64,000 nucleotides of DNA from Bacillota bacterium (GCA_023401925.1 JAEXDA010000004.1:124001-188000), one strand, 5' to 3'; positions 17,050-26,349 are shown, numbered from the stretch's first letter. Program-made: numbers and translations. Notes: generated from the letters alone by a model not told the origin.

Positions 17050-17077
17050 ATAAAAAGCGGGCCACTTTGGCCCGCTT
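17050..17077 (-). terminator. terminator on the minus strand
   Basis: AAGCGGGCCA and TGGCCCGCTT form a perfect stem around CTT. The minus strand then carries a T run (A run at 17052-17056 on the plus strand). It would end a transcript of the hypothetical gene at 17143-17454. Confidence 0.8.
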
Positions 17078-17142
17078 CCCAATTAATCCTATCTCAGGAT
17101 AACATTCTGTTTAATATAGATTGCCTCGATCCTTCATTTATC

Positions 17143-17454
17143 TCACATAATAAAAATTTTTTCAAAACTCGGACCACGGGCGGCGTAAACCGCGAGAATA
17201 TAAATCACTCGATGACCCGTTTCTTTGTTCTTAATACCATATCGATTCGTTTTATAACCCGTAACCTCACAAAATTCAAAGTTTGATTTAAGAAAGTCAC
17301 CGAGAATGTCAACTATAAAGTGTTTGTGGTAGTGGATTTCCATAACCCCGCTCCAATGTTTAAATTTTTGGTCAAATTCCCGGTTTATTGTAAGATTAAT
17401 AGAGTGATGGCCCAATTCCGGTGGTATAAGACAGCAAGCCAAACAGGAAATCAA
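17143..17454 (-). CDS. hypothetical protein, family not recognised
   Basis: An open frame of up to 103 residues. The better-supported start may be the internal ATG at 17345 (MEIHYHKHFIVDILGDF), giving 67 residues; upstream sequence also looks weakly protein-like. It is rich in aromatic and charged residues, with no signal peptide or membrane helix. I call it because a good minus-strand terminator lies just behind it at 17077-17050. It could equally be a gene remnant. Confidence 0.35.
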   Translation of the reverse strand: MISCLACCLIPPELGHHSINLTINREFDQKFKHWSGVMEIHYHKHFIVDILGDFLKSNFEFCEVTGYKTNRYGIKNKETGHRVIYILAVYAARGPSFEKIFIM

Positions 17455-17655
17455 AATATTTCATTTACCGGTTCCAATCCTTTCTTAAGCAACTTGCGGG
17501 AACCCTGGGTTGATTTGCCTTAAAAATGTTTGGAAAGTCATCGGCTGTAGAGGAAAAACTGTAAAAATATTTTTTGCTTTCTGATGATTACCTTTGGGTA
17601 CCTTCTATTTTATTGAAATTTCGTTGATTTTTTTATGCCATGACCGTAAGGCAAA

Positions 17656-17687
17656 GAAAAAAACCTATACCAGATAGGGGGTTTTTA
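17656..17687 (-). terminator. terminator of the MarR gene
   Basis: AAAAACCCCCTAT and ATAGGTTTTTTT pair on the minus strand around CTGGT, ending in a T run, about 85 bases beyond the regulator's stop. Confidence 0.7.
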
Positions 17688-17770
17688 GCTATTCTTATTT
17701 ATATTGCTTTTCTGTTCATTAACCGGGTTCAGGAGAATTTAATCCGGATTGCAGCAAGATTGTAGCAAAC

Positions 17771-18274
17771 TTATTCAAAACCATCTCGATTGGTTATATC
17801 TAAACCTTGCTTCTTTATTTCCGCATCCAAATGCCTATTATACATTTCCACGAAACGAAGCATGATATCATAATGTTCCACGGGTACCTGCTCAAATACG
17901 GCTTTATCCCGCTCCCAAAACTCTTGGTGTAGTTTCTCATGGACCTTGAAAATGACTTTACCTTGCGAGGTTAAGCGAAAATAGATTTCTTTCTTGTTAT
18001 CCGGCTTCTGGTAGCTTTCAATAAGGCCTTTTTTAATGAGCTTCTTCGTTAGTTTACTGATGGCGCCCAAGGTCATATATAAAGACTCCGCAAGTTTGGT
18101 CACGTTGGAATCCACATTGCTTCCAACGTATTCGATGCAATGGATTTCCGAAGACTTATAAGACTTATAAGGCTTAAAATCCTCAATTCGTTCTTTTATT
18201 TTAACACTATTCAACGAATTCATCTTGTTATATAAATCCCTGAAACCTATCATGACCTGTTCTTCTTTGTTCAT
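17771..18274 (-). CDS. MarR family transcriptional regulator
   Basis: 167 residues from ATG 18274 (GGTGGGGGGA upstream). A longer in-frame extension to 18385 is unlikely because it crosses the promoter. The winged helix is visible: SSEIHCIEYVGSNVDSNVTKLAESLYMTLGAISKLTKKLIKKGLI, then the wing ESYQKPDNKKEIYFRLTSQG. MarR proteins often respond to phenolics or oxidants. The flavodoxin pair with its paired boxes about 900 bases downstream is a possible target; a membrane-protein gene lies upstream on the same strand. This linkage is inference. Confidence 0.88.
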   Translation of the reverse strand: MNKEEQVMIGFRDLYNKMNSLNSVKIKERIEDFKPYKSYKSSEIHCIEYVGSNVDSNVTKLAESLYMTLGAISKLTKKLIKKGLIESYQKPDNKKEIYFRLTSQGKVIFKVHEKLHQEFWERDKAVFEQVPVEHYDIMLRFVEMYNRHLDAEIKKQGLDITNRDGFE

Positions 18275-18308
18275 AGCCTGTCCCCCCACCGATGGTGCAT
18301 TAACAATA

Positions 18309-18337
18309 ATTATAATAAACTTTTGTTTCTCTTTCAA
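18309..18337 (-). promoter_or_regulatory. sigma-A promoter of the MarR gene
   Basis: On the minus strand TTGAAA (18337-18332), 17 bases, TATAAT (18314-18309), about 35 bases before the ATG. Confidence 0.7.
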
Positions 18338-18486
18338 CAATGTTAAAAGAATTGTTTTTTTAAGGGAAATAGGCCAAGACTGCAATTTTGTTCCGTTTGG
18401 TCGTAGGGAAGGACTCGTATGTCTATTTTTTGTGATTGGACGCAGGAATTGTTTTCAATTTTAAGCAGAATTTGGGTAGTAATCAG

Positions 18487-18954
18487 TCAATGCCAATCCG
18501 TTTTAAAAGAACCAAATTGCTTAGTCAGGTAAGCCACAATGAATCCGAATAAAAACAAGTTAAACGGAATCATAAATTGGTCTCCCGGTCTATGGGACGT
18601 CTCTGCCAAATGAAGCATCCGTGAAATTAGGCCAGTTGTCGTCAACCAAGCAATCGCTCCAACGCCCAGTCCTTTTAACCACCAAAAATCTTTTCCGGTA
18701 AATTTTAAAATATAAGCAATGAAAACTCCCCAGAGAGAACAGTTGCAAGTTTGGCCTAGAAGTCCCACCATAACACCCAAAAGAGTATGAGCGTAATTAC
18801 GTGAAATCAGTTCAGCAAAGGGTTTCCACCCGGGGGTTATTGTAAAACCAAGGGCTAAGAAAATAAAGTTGACTATCGAAATCTGGATAGAACCCATGAT
18901 GCCGGCCAGTACGCCAACTGTTATAGTATCCTTGATCTTTAAATGGAAATTCAT
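18487..18954 (-). CDS. small integral membrane protein, family not recognised
   Basis: 155 residues from ATG 18954, preceded by GGGAGGAA; an in-frame start further up lacks a ribosome site. Four hydrophobic segments are visible (about residues 11-35, 58-85, 88-110 and 128-148). A conserved-looking Cys pair, GQTCNCSLWG, lies at the start of the third. I do not recognise the family; no transport or enzyme motif is visible. The gene stands alone, between the MarR gene and the divergently oriented amylase. Confidence 0.7.
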   Translation of the reverse strand: MNFHLKIKDTITVGVLAGIMGSIQISIVNFIFLALGFTITPGWKPFAELISRNYAHTLLGVMVGLLGQTCNCSLWGVFIAYILKFTGKDFWWLKGLGVGAIAWLTTTGLISRMLHLAETSHRPGDQFMIPFNLFLFGFIVAYLTKQFGSFKTDWH

Positions 18955-19144
18955 TTTGTTCCTCCCTAAGAGTTTAGTGAATACCCTAAAAAGTATTTCC
19001 ATAGTTTATTATTTCATGATTTTTCTTTTTTTACTTTTTCCTTTACGGTTTCATTCCCAATATCCCCCTATTGAACTTGCCTTTAAATATTTGTAATATT
19101 ATTTTGTTACGATGTCATATTCTCTCTCGGATGGGGGTGATACG

Positions 19145-20572
19145 TTGAATAAAACAGGTTTCGCGAACCAAGAGCGGATTGATAATATCTCACAGCCGCA
19201 GCTGTCAACATTGCCGCCGGCTTGGGCTTCCCAAGCCGTATTCTATCAGATATTTCCGGAACGTTTTTATAACGGTGACCCTACCAATGATCCGGCCCAC
19301 AAACAATCCTGGGGCGATGCCCCATCCTGTTTCAACTTTTTTGGAGGCGATTTACAAGGGATTATCGCCAAGATTCCCTATTTGCAACAATTGGGTGTCA
19401 CTTCATTGTATTTGAATCCGGTTTTCGATTCACCATCCAACCATAAATATGATACAAGGGATTATTTGAGCATTTCTCCTGAATTCGGCGATGTTTGGAC
19501 CTTTAAAAGTTTGGTCGAACAATTGCACCGGGCGGGAATCCGGGTTATCATTGACGGTGTATTTAATCATACCGGCGATAGTTTTTGGGCTTTCCGGGAT
19601 ATTATGAAACATGGCGCCTGCTCACGATTTAAAGATTGGTATCATTGCAAAGAGTTTCCGATTCGCCAAAATCCGCCCAATTACGAATGTTGGTGGAATT
19701 TCGGGTCTTTACCGAAACTAAATCACCAAAATCCGGAAGTCGTCCATTATCTGTTAAAAGTAGTGGCATTTTGGACCAGTCTCGGGATTGACGGCTGGCG
19801 GCTTGATGTTCCCAATGAAGTCCACATGGATTTTTGGCGGATTTTCAGAAAACTGGTCAAATCAATCAATCCCGAAGCTTTTATTGTAGGGGAGATTTGG
19901 GATCAACCTTTTGATTGGCTGAGAGGAGATACTTGTGACGCAGTGATGAATTACCGGTGGCGTGATGCGGTGATTCGTTATTTTGCACAAGGACAATTAT
20001 CTGCAGAACAGTTTCGGATGGAATTATCTTATAACCGATCGAATTTACCATGGGAATATATTATCAGCACCTATAATTTATTAAGCAGTCACGATACACC
20101 CCGATTTTTAACTTTATGTGGCGAAGACAAGAAGAAATACCTGGCCGCAATGGCATTCCAGTTTTCTTACCCCGGAATTCCAGCGTTATATTATGGGGAT
20201 GAAATTGGAATGACGGGCGGTAAAGATCCGGACTGCCGGAAAACAATGAAATGGTCTGAAAATGAACAGGATCAATCGTTACTCAAAGGGACGGAAGAGT
20301 TGGTTCAAATGCGTAAACAGTATCAATCGCTACAAAGCGGATCTTATCATGATTTGTATTTGGGAGAAGGCGTTTTTGGGTTTGTTCGCAGCGGAAAAAA
20401 AGAACAAATTCTGGCTTGTTTCAACATGAGTCATGAACAATGCCGTTGCATCGAAGTACCCCGGGAATGGAGCAGTGATTGGGAGCCGGTTTACTCCCTT
20501 GGCTGCAGTTTATCGCGGCTCAGTTATCCGGAAATTCCCCCTTTAGGGGTGAGGATATTTAAAAGAGGGTAG
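19145..20572 (+). CDS. alpha-amylase family glycoside hydrolase (GH13, neopullulanase/cyclomaltodextrinase-like)
   Basis: 475 residues, cytoplasmic (no signal peptide). The four GH13 regions are present: DGVFNH, GWRLDVPNE with the nucleophile Asp, GEIW with the acid/base Glu, and SSHDTPR with the third Asp. FYQIFPERFYNGDPTND and NPVFDSPSNHKYDTRDY place it in the neopullulanase/maltogenic subgroup. The N-terminal dimerisation domain of that subgroup is absent, so it starts almost directly with the barrel. I chose TTG 19145 because GGGGGTGAT precedes it. It probably hydrolyses imported maltodextrins; no sugar transporter is nearby. Confidence 0.92.
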   Translation: MNKTGFANQERIDNISQPQLSTLPPAWASQAVFYQIFPERFYNGDPTNDPAHKQSWGDAPSCFNFFGGDLQGIIAKIPYLQQLGVTSLYLNPVFDSPSNHKYDTRDYLSISPEFGDVWTFKSLVEQLHRAGIRVIIDGVFNHTGDSFWAFRDIMKHGACSRFKDWYHCKEFPIRQNPPNYECWWNFGSLPKLNHQNPEVVHYLLKVVAFWTSLGIDGWRLDVPNEVHMDFWRIFRKLVKSINPEAFIVGEIWDQPFDWLRGDTCDAVMNYRWRDAVIRYFAQGQLSAEQFRMELSYNRSNLPWEYIISTYNLLSSHDTPRFLTLCGEDKKKYLAAMAFQFSYPGIPALYYGDEIGMTGGKDPDCRKTMKWSENEQDQSLLKGTEELVQMRKQYQSLQSGSYHDLYLGEGVFGFVRSGKKEQILACFNMSHEQCRCIEVPREWSSDWEPVYSLGCSLSRLSYPEIPPLGVRIFKRG

Positions 20573-20608
20573 GCTAAAACGGTTATCGGTAATTTAATTT
20601 GGAGTCAA

Positions 20609-20661
20609 TAAGGGGCTGTCCCAAAAGAAAAATTTATTTTTTTTTGGAGCAGCCCTTTTTA
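20609..20661 (+). terminator. terminator of the GH13 gene
   Basis: AAGGGGCTG pairs with CAGCCCTTTTT, with an inner TCCCAAAAG/TTTTTTGGA stem. A classic intrinsic terminator. Confidence 0.85.
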
Positions 20662-20676
20662 TTGGGTGACACGATA

Positions 20677-20705
20677 TTGACATCATCACCAGTCAGGGAT
20701 ATAAT
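20677..20705 (+). promoter_or_regulatory. perfect-consensus sigma-A promoter of the transporter/HyuA set
   Basis: TTGACA (20677-20682), 17 bases, TATAAT (20700-20705). Downstream, GTTATT and AATAAC (about 20715-20738) form an interrupted dyad that could be an operator. Confidence 0.85.
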
Positions 20706-20813
20706 TACAATAGTTATTATAAGTATTAAAATAACAGTAAAATTTTAGAAACCGGAGGTGGCGGATTTTCAAATAACTGTTGAATTAAAGTTACTAAAAT
20801 TAAAGGGGGTTGA

Positions 20814-22133
20814 ATGGTAATGGTAGCATCGATTTTTATTTTAGTACTTTTTTTGGTTGTTGCTTTATTGATGGTGACGCGCAAATTGCCGACTATCTTA
20901 GCTTTACCGTTATTGGCAATCGGAGTAGCCGCTATCGCCGGAGTGTCGTTGATTTCCGTCGGCAAGGACGGAACCGATATGGGAATTTTAAGTTATGTTG
21001 TTCAAGGCGGGGCTACTAAATTAGGCGTAGCTTATTGTGCAGTTATTTTAGGAGCCTGGCTCGGTCAATTCATGAACCAAACCGGTATTTCGAAAACAAT
21101 CATTAAGGCCGCCGCTGAATTAGGCGGAGACCGCCCGTTTTTAGTAACCATTCTGGTTACAATCGCTGTATCTTTGCTCTTCACCACGATAGACGGTATT
21201 GGTGCCGTGATCATGATTGCAACAATTGCAATGCCGATTATGATATCGGTTGGAGTCCCGGCCATTACCGCGGCCTGTATGTTCATATTTGCCATGGCCA
21301 CCGGTGGAATCATCAATATGTCCAACTGGGCTTTTTATACGACAGCCACTGGAGTCCAACAATCTCAAGTACAAGCATTCGCTGTCACCATGGCGGTATT
21401 GACGGGAGTCACCGCTCTTATCTTTGCTATTGTTGAATTTAAGAGGTCCGGCATTAAATTTTCATGGGCTGTCCACGCAAGTCCTGAGACAAGCCAAACA
21501 GAGTTCATCAAGGCACCCTTGCTTTCATTATTCACACCCTTGATCACGATTGTAATGGTGATTCTATTAAAATGGCCCATTTTATCAGCATTTTTGGCTG
21601 GCCTTCTTTGGTGTTTTTTGACGGTTTATCTGTTTTCGCCGAAAAAAGATTTGCAAAAGCTGCTTTCGGTTTTAACAAAATCGGCTTTTGAAGGCATGAC
21701 CGACAGTGCACCGGCAGTTCTTTTAATGATTGGAATCGGAATGGTCCTCAATTCATTTATGCATCCCCAAGTTGCCCAAAGCATTAGTCCATTCTTAAAA
21801 GTAATCATCCCGAGCAATCCCATTATATATGTGCTCTTTTTTGCCATCTTAGCACCGTTGGCTCTATATCGCGGGCCTTTAAATATGTGGGGACTCGGTA
21901 GTGGTGTTGCCGCTGTCATTATTGGTTTGAATGTTTTACCGGCGCCGGCGGTATTTAGTGCATTCTTGTCAACCGAAAGGGTTCAATCTATTGGTGATCC
22001 CACCAATACCCATAACGTTTGGTTTGCAAATTATGTAGGTACCGATGTTAATAAAATTCTGCTCAAAGTCTTACCGTATATCTGGTCTTTGGCATTAGTC
22101 GGATTGATTATTGCCGCTTTTATGTGGTTTTAA
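20814..22133 (+). CDS. permease of the ion-transporter (CitMHS/GntP-like) superfamily
   Basis: 439 residues with roughly 11-12 membrane segments in two halves. GGATKLGVAYCAVILGAWLG, TTIDGIGAVIMIATIAMP and the late ERVQSIGDPTNTHNVW segment suggest a carboxylate or amino-acid-derivative carrier of the IT superfamily. The substrate cannot be read from sequence. AAAGGGGG precedes ATG 20814, with ATG 20820 as an alternative. It is followed on the same strand by a hydantoinase/oxoprolinase gene, so the substrate may be a cyclic amide or carboxylate used by that enzyme. Confidence 0.82.
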   Translation: MVMVASIFILVLFLVVALLMVTRKLPTILALPLLAIGVAAIAGVSLISVGKDGTDMGILSYVVQGGATKLGVAYCAVILGAWLGQFMNQTGISKTIIKAAAELGGDRPFLVTILVTIAVSLLFTTIDGIGAVIMIATIAMPIMISVGVPAITAACMFIFAMATGGIINMSNWAFYTTATGVQQSQVQAFAVTMAVLTGVTALIFAIVEFKRSGIKFSWAVHASPETSQTEFIKAPLLSLFTPLITIVMVILLKWPILSAFLAGLLWCFLTVYLFSPKKDLQKLLSVLTKSAFEGMTDSAPAVLLMIGIGMVLNSFMHPQVAQSISPFLKVIIPSNPIIYVLFFAILAPLALYRGPLNMWGLGSGVAAVIIGLNVLPAPAVFSAFLSTERVQSIGDPTNTHNVWFANYVGTDVNKILLKVLPYIWSLALVGLIIAAFMWF

Positions 22134-22190
22134 TCTTATAGTTGTCACCTATTCGCTTGTTTAAAAAAACAGAGTTTTAAAATGTATAGA

Positions 22191-22228
22191 GATAGGATAT
22201 TTAGTGATGGATGGTTAAATATCCTATC
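22191..22228. repeat. 38-base inverted repeat just upstream of the hydantoinase gene
   Basis: GATAGGATATTTA (22191-22203) and TAAATATCCTATC (22216-22228) are exact complements around a 12-base loop, ending 30 bases before the ATG at 22259. No T run follows, so it is not a standard terminator. It could be an operator, an mRNA-stability hairpin or a small mobile remnant. Confidence 0.65.
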
Positions 22229-22258
22229 CTGCCAAGAATTAGGATTGGGGTATAACAA

Positions 22259-24406
22259 ATGAAATATAGAATCGGAATCGATGTCGGTGGAACATTTACC
22301 GATGCAGTCCTTATTGATGATCAAACTTATGAACTGGTTGGTACGTTAAAACTTCCGACTACTCATTTTGCACAGCAAGGTGTGGCGGCCGGAATCGTAG
22401 GCGTTATTCGTGGTGTCATCAAAAAGTACAATATCAATCCCGAGGATATTGTATTTATTGCCCATGGTACAACACAAGCCACCAACGCATTATTGGAAGG
22501 CGATGTAGTACCGGTCGGGGTTATTGGAATGGGCCGCGGGAAAATGGAAGAATTAAAAGCTAAAAATGATACGCAGGTGGGAGATATTGAGTTGGCTCCC
22601 GGCAAATTTTTAAAAACTCATCATCGTTATCTGGATACCACGAAGGATAGTGACTGTGAACAAGTTATTCGCGAATTAGCAAATTTGGGTTGTCAAGTGA
22701 TTGTTGCCAGCGCCGCTTTCTCAGTAGATGATCCGTCTGCAGAGTTGACGGTAATGGAAAAAACAACGCTATTGGGGATTCCCAGCGCAGGCAGCCATGA
22801 AATATCAAAACTCTATGGTTTAAAGATCCGGACTCGAACAGCTGCCATTAATGCCAGCATTTTGCCAAATATGATGGAGACAGCCGATATGACGGAGTCT
22901 AGCGTTCAAAAAAGCGGAATTAAGGCGCCACTAATGATCATGCGTTGTGACGGCGGAGTCATGGATATCAATGAGGTTCGGAAACGGCCGATTTTCACCG
23001 TGCTTTCCGGTCCGGCTGCTGGGGTAGCAGGCGCTTTGATGTATGAAAAGATTTCCAATGGAATCTTTTTGGAAGTTGGTGGGACAAGCACTGACATTTC
23101 GGTGATTAAAAACGGCAAAGTTATGGTGGAGTATGCTGAAGTGGGCGGACACAAAACCTACCTGAATTCTTTAGATGTCCGGACAGTTGGAATAGCCGGG
23201 GGAAGTATGGTTCGAATTGGCGCAGGCGGAGTGGTAGATGTAGGACCCCGTAGTGCTCATATCGCAGGATTAGGATATACCGTCTATGCTGATTCCGCAG
23301 AAATAACGGACCCGGAAATCTCTTTGTTTCAACCCCGTCCCGGCGACCCGGAAGATTATGCCATTATAAAATGCAGTAACGGGAAAAAATATGCGATCAC
23401 GGTTTCTTGTGCCGCCAATATCTTGGGTTTCGTCAAACCTACTCATTATGCATATGGCTCTAAAGAAGCGGCTGTGAAGGCTTTTGCTCCCTTTGCAGAA
23501 CGTTTCGGGATCACTGTGGAAGACTTTGCCAGACAAATTATGGATAAGGCTTCTCAAAAAAATGAAACCGTCCTTAAGCAACTATTAATCGATTATCAAT
23601 TACAGCCGGAAGAGGTAACCCTGGTTGGCGGAGGTGGAGGCGCCGCAGCCATCGTCCCTTATTTGGCTCACTATATGGGACTAGAACACCGGATCGCCAA
23701 AAATGCCGAGGTTATTTCGCCGATTGGAGTCGCCTTGGCTATGGTCCGTGATGTTGTGGAACGAACAATTGCCAATCCAACCGACGCTGATATTTTAAAA
23801 GTAAGGAAAGAAGCTGAACAGGCGGCTATTCAGTCTGGGGCAGCCCCTGGTGCGGTAGAAATTCATGTGGAAGTCGATACGCAAAGAAGTATTGTAAGAG
23901 CTATTGCAACCGGCACAACCGAATTGCGTTCTAAAAATTTAATGCAACAAAAGCTTTCGGAAGATGAAATTAAGACGATTGCAGCCAAATCTATGGGTAT
24001 CGCCCCGGAATGTGTCCAAACCAGTGGCAGTACGGGGGATATTTATATTATCCATGGACATTCCGAAGTTAAAAAATGTTGGGGTTTATTTACGAAAGTC
24101 AGCGAACCCCTTCGGGTCATTGATAATGAAGGAGTCATCCGTCTCCAAAAAAATCAAGGCGAAGTATTCAAATTAGCCATTGCTGATTTTAAAAATCAAT
24201 TGACTCAAGTTGTTAACGACTGTGTATCTTATAGTGACGGAGGAAAAGAAGTGCCCGATGTCTTCGTTTTCTATGGCAAGAAAATCATTGATTTGTCGGG
24301 ACTCATTGATGTAAACCAAATTGCAGCTGTTGCCAATGTTGAAATTCAGGGAATTCCTGATCATCAGGTAATCTATGCGTTGGTTTGCAAGAAAAATGCT
24401 CGTTAA
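22259..24406 (+). CDS. hydantoinase/oxoprolinase family protein, HyuA type
   Basis: 715 residues. The N-terminal Hydant_A_N domain starts with IGIDVGGTFTDAVLID, an acetate-kinase/HSP70-type phosphate loop. The central domain has EVGGTSTDISVI and VGIAGGSMVRIGAGG. The family couples ATP hydrolysis to opening of 5-oxoproline, N-methylhydantoin or acetone-type substrates, normally with a HyuB partner. No HyuB gene is visible here. Downstream lie an HExxH protein and an FAD oxidoreductase with overlapping frames, so these may take its place. The C-terminal ~200 residues resemble the extra domain of single-gene HyuA proteins in clostridia. Confidence 0.88.
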   Translation: MKYRIGIDVGGTFTDAVLIDDQTYELVGTLKLPTTHFAQQGVAAGIVGVIRGVIKKYNINPEDIVFIAHGTTQATNALLEGDVVPVGVIGMGRGKMEELKAKNDTQVGDIELAPGKFLKTHHRYLDTTKDSDCEQVIRELANLGCQVIVASAAFSVDDPSAELTVMEKTTLLGIPSAGSHEISKLYGLKIRTRTAAINASILPNMMETADMTESSVQKSGIKAPLMIMRCDGGVMDINEVRKRPIFTVLSGPAAGVAGALMYEKISNGIFLEVGGTSTDISVIKNGKVMVEYAEVGGHKTYLNSLDVRTVGIAGGSMVRIGAGGVVDVGPRSAHIAGLGYTVYADSAEITDPEISLFQPRPGDPEDYAIIKCSNGKKYAITVSCAANILGFVKPTHYAYGSKEAAVKAFAPFAERFGITVEDFARQIMDKASQKNETVLKQLLIDYQLQPEEVTLVGGGGGAAAIVPYLAHYMGLEHRIAKNAEVISPIGVALAMVRDVVERTIANPTDADILKVRKEAEQAAIQSGAAPGAVEIHVEVDTQRSIVRAIATGTTELRSKNLMQQKLSEDEIKTIAAKSMGIAPECVQTSGSTGDIYIIHGHSEVKKCWGLFTKVSEPLRVIDNEGVIRLQKNQGEVFKLAIADFKNQLTQVVNDCVSYSDGGKEVPDVFVFYGKKIIDLSGLIDVNQIAAVANVEIQGIPDHQVIYALVCKKNAR

Positions 24407-25013
24407 CAATCCAGAAAAGAGATGTTATAGTAAAGGAATGGAAAAATTTTTTGGTAGCCGCTATGAATTAGGTTTGTATGAGCTTAGGAATGATCTGCTA
24501 TTTTCAAAAATCCCGGCGGATCGTTATCCGCAGCTCATTAATATGGCATGGGAAATAGGAAGTGATACGGCTCGGAAGTATTTTGCTCAATACGGCACCA
24601 ATAATCCAGAACAACTGGTTTGCGAATTAGGATTGATCCTGACCGAAAAAGAGCAGGGATTCGTGGATCCACAATATCGAATTTGCAGCGAATATTATAG
24701 TAATCCGCGCCAAATTATTCTTTACACCGACACGATTGGCGCGGAACTGGAAAAACTATGGGCTAAGGGCTTTGATAAGTATCATGATTATGCCGCAATC
24801 CGGTCGCTTTTTATCGCCCATGAAATTTTCCATCATATCGAATGCCATGATATTGGCCTTACATCTAAAAAAGAGAAACTAGCGGTTTTTAAATGGGGCC
24901 CTTTTCACATTACTTCTGGAATTCGGGCATTATCGGAGATCGGGGCTCACGCATTCACCAAAGCTTTGTTAAATTTGGAGGAGGAGGAAACGGATAATGA
25001 ACCATCATTATGA
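24375..25013 (+). CDS. putative HExxH zinc-dependent protein, unknown function
   Basis: Up to 212 residues; the start is uncertain (ATG 24375 overlaps hyuA by 32 bases, ATG 24438 lies just after it). HEIFHHIE (H149-E150-x-x-H153) is a zincin-type metal site. A Glu in LSEIGAHAFTKALL about 35 residues later could be the third ligand, as in gluzincins. No signal peptide or membrane helix, so it acts in the cytosol. It sits tightly between hyuA and the FAD oxidoreductase, overlapping both, which implies a shared role. I do not recognise a named family. Confidence 0.7.
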   Translation: MRWFARKMLVNNPEKRCYSKGMEKFFGSRYELGLYELRNDLLFSKIPADRYPQLINMAWEIGSDTARKYFAQYGTNNPEQLVCELGLILTEKEQGFVDPQYRICSEYYSNPRQIILYTDTIGAELEKLWAKGFDKYHDYAAIRSLFIAHEIFHHIECHDIGLTSKKEKLAVFKWGPFHITSGIRALSEIGAHAFTKALLNLEEEETDNEPSL

Positions 25014-26349
25014 TGTCATTATTGTGGGTGGGGGCGTTTCAGGGGCTATTGCCGGCATCGCCAGCGCCAGGCTTGGAGCCAAGACACTGGTCATTGAAAA
25101 AATGGGATTTTTAGGCGGTATGCTAACTGCGGGCGGCGTTGGCCCGATGATGACGTTTCATGCAGGTTCTGTTCAGGTGGTACGGGGTATTGCCGCCGAA
25201 GTGGTCGAAAAGTTACAGCAAATGGGCGGTTCTACCGGGCATATCGTGGATAGCACGGGTTATACATATACAGTGACTCCCTTTGATTGCGAACTCTTGA
25301 AACACGTTTTGGAAAAGATGTATTTGGATGCGGGTGGACAGGTTATTTATCATAGCTTTTTCTGTGATGTTAAGGTATCCGCCGGCAAAATTAACAATAT
25401 AATGGTGGCAACCAAATCCGGATTTTTGGAACTTACAGCCTCTGTCTTTATTGATGCCAGTGGTGACGGAGATCTGGCTGCATGGGCCGGTGTTCCTTTT
25501 TTGCTGGGGCGTCCGGAAGATCATCTATGTCAGCCGGTGACTATGAATTTTAAATTGACCCAGGTTGATATCGGAAAAATCAAAAACTATATTCGCAGCC
25601 ACCCGGCTGAATTTCCGGAAGCCAAAATCGAACTGATCGACCAAGCATCGCGGCTTTCCGTAGGGGGCTTTACGGAAATCATGGCCACCGGAAGAAAAAA
25701 TAAAGAAATTACCTTCAGCCGTGAATGTGTTCAATTTTTTGAGACCAATAACCCGGGGGAAGTTATTGTGAATACCACCCGGATTCAGAAAGTCAATCCA
25801 ACCGATGTATGGGAGCTATCCCGGGCTGAAGTCGAGGGACGCCGGCAAGTGCTGGAACTTTTTGAATTCATGAAGCGCAGGGTACCGGGGTTTGAGAACG
25901 CCATTTTAATTGGCAGCGGACCCAATATCGGAGTCCGCGAGTCCCGGAAAATCGAAGGCCGATATATTGTAACCGCCAACGATTTGCTGGAACAAAAAAC
26001 TTTCGAGGATGAAATCGCTTGCGGCGGATATCCGGTGGATGTTCATAGCCCTGACGGAGAAGGAACGAATTCGCGTCATTTAAAATGGGGTGCGGTTTAT
26101 GGCATTCCATACCGCTGTCTGGTGAATGAACAGATATCCAATTTGATTAATGTGGGCCGCTGTATATCGGTGACTCATGAAGCATGTGCCGCCATCAGGG
26201 TTTCGCCTATTGCTATGGCCATAGGTCAGGCCGGTGGAACCGCCGCCGCCTTATCCACTCAAAAACAGTGCGAGGCGGTCAATCTGCCCTATGCGTCTTT
26301 ACGGGAGCAATTATTACGCGATAAGGTATTTTTACGTTCCCATTCGTAA
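24997..26349 (+). CDS. FAD-dependent oxidoreductase (FAD_oxidored family)
   Basis: 450 residues. The dinucleotide motif is GGGVSGAIAGIASARLGA with Glu at the end of the second strand (VIEKMGFLGGMLTAGG), followed by FIDASGDGDLAAWAG and, near the C-terminus, NVGRCISVTHEA...RVSPIAMAIGQA. These match the PF12831-type flavoproteins that often accompany sugar or amino-acid-derivative catabolism. ATG 24997 lies inside the preceding gene, preceded by GGAGGAGGAAA. The reaction is unknown; oxidation of the HyuA substrate or product is a reasonable guess. Confidence 0.87.
   Translation: MNHHYDVIIVGGGVSGAIAGIASARLGAKTLVIEKMGFLGGMLTAGGVGPMMTFHAGSVQVVRGIAAEVVEKLQQMGGSTGHIVDSTGYTYTVTPFDCELLKHVLEKMYLDAGGQVIYHSFFCDVKVSAGKINNIMVATKSGFLELTASVFIDASGDGDLAAWAGVPFLLGRPEDHLCQPVTMNFKLTQVDIGKIKNYIRSHPAEFPEAKIELIDQASRLSVGGFTEIMATGRKNKEITFSRECVQFFETNNPGEVIVNTTRIQKVNPTDVWELSRAEVEGRRQVLELFEFMKRRVPGFENAILIGSGPNIGVRESRKIEGRYIVTANDLLEQKTFEDEIACGGYPVDVHSPDGEGTNSRHLKWGAVYGIPYRCLVNEQISNLINVGRCISVTHEACAAIRVSPIAMAIGQAGGTAAALSTQKQCEAVNLPYASLREQLLRDKVFLRSHS

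Noticed and set aside
20758..20822. A 20-codon GTG frame overlapping the permease start, a possible leader peptide
   Set aside because: GGAGG lies too close to the GTG and the sequence is unremarkable; overlap is likely chance.
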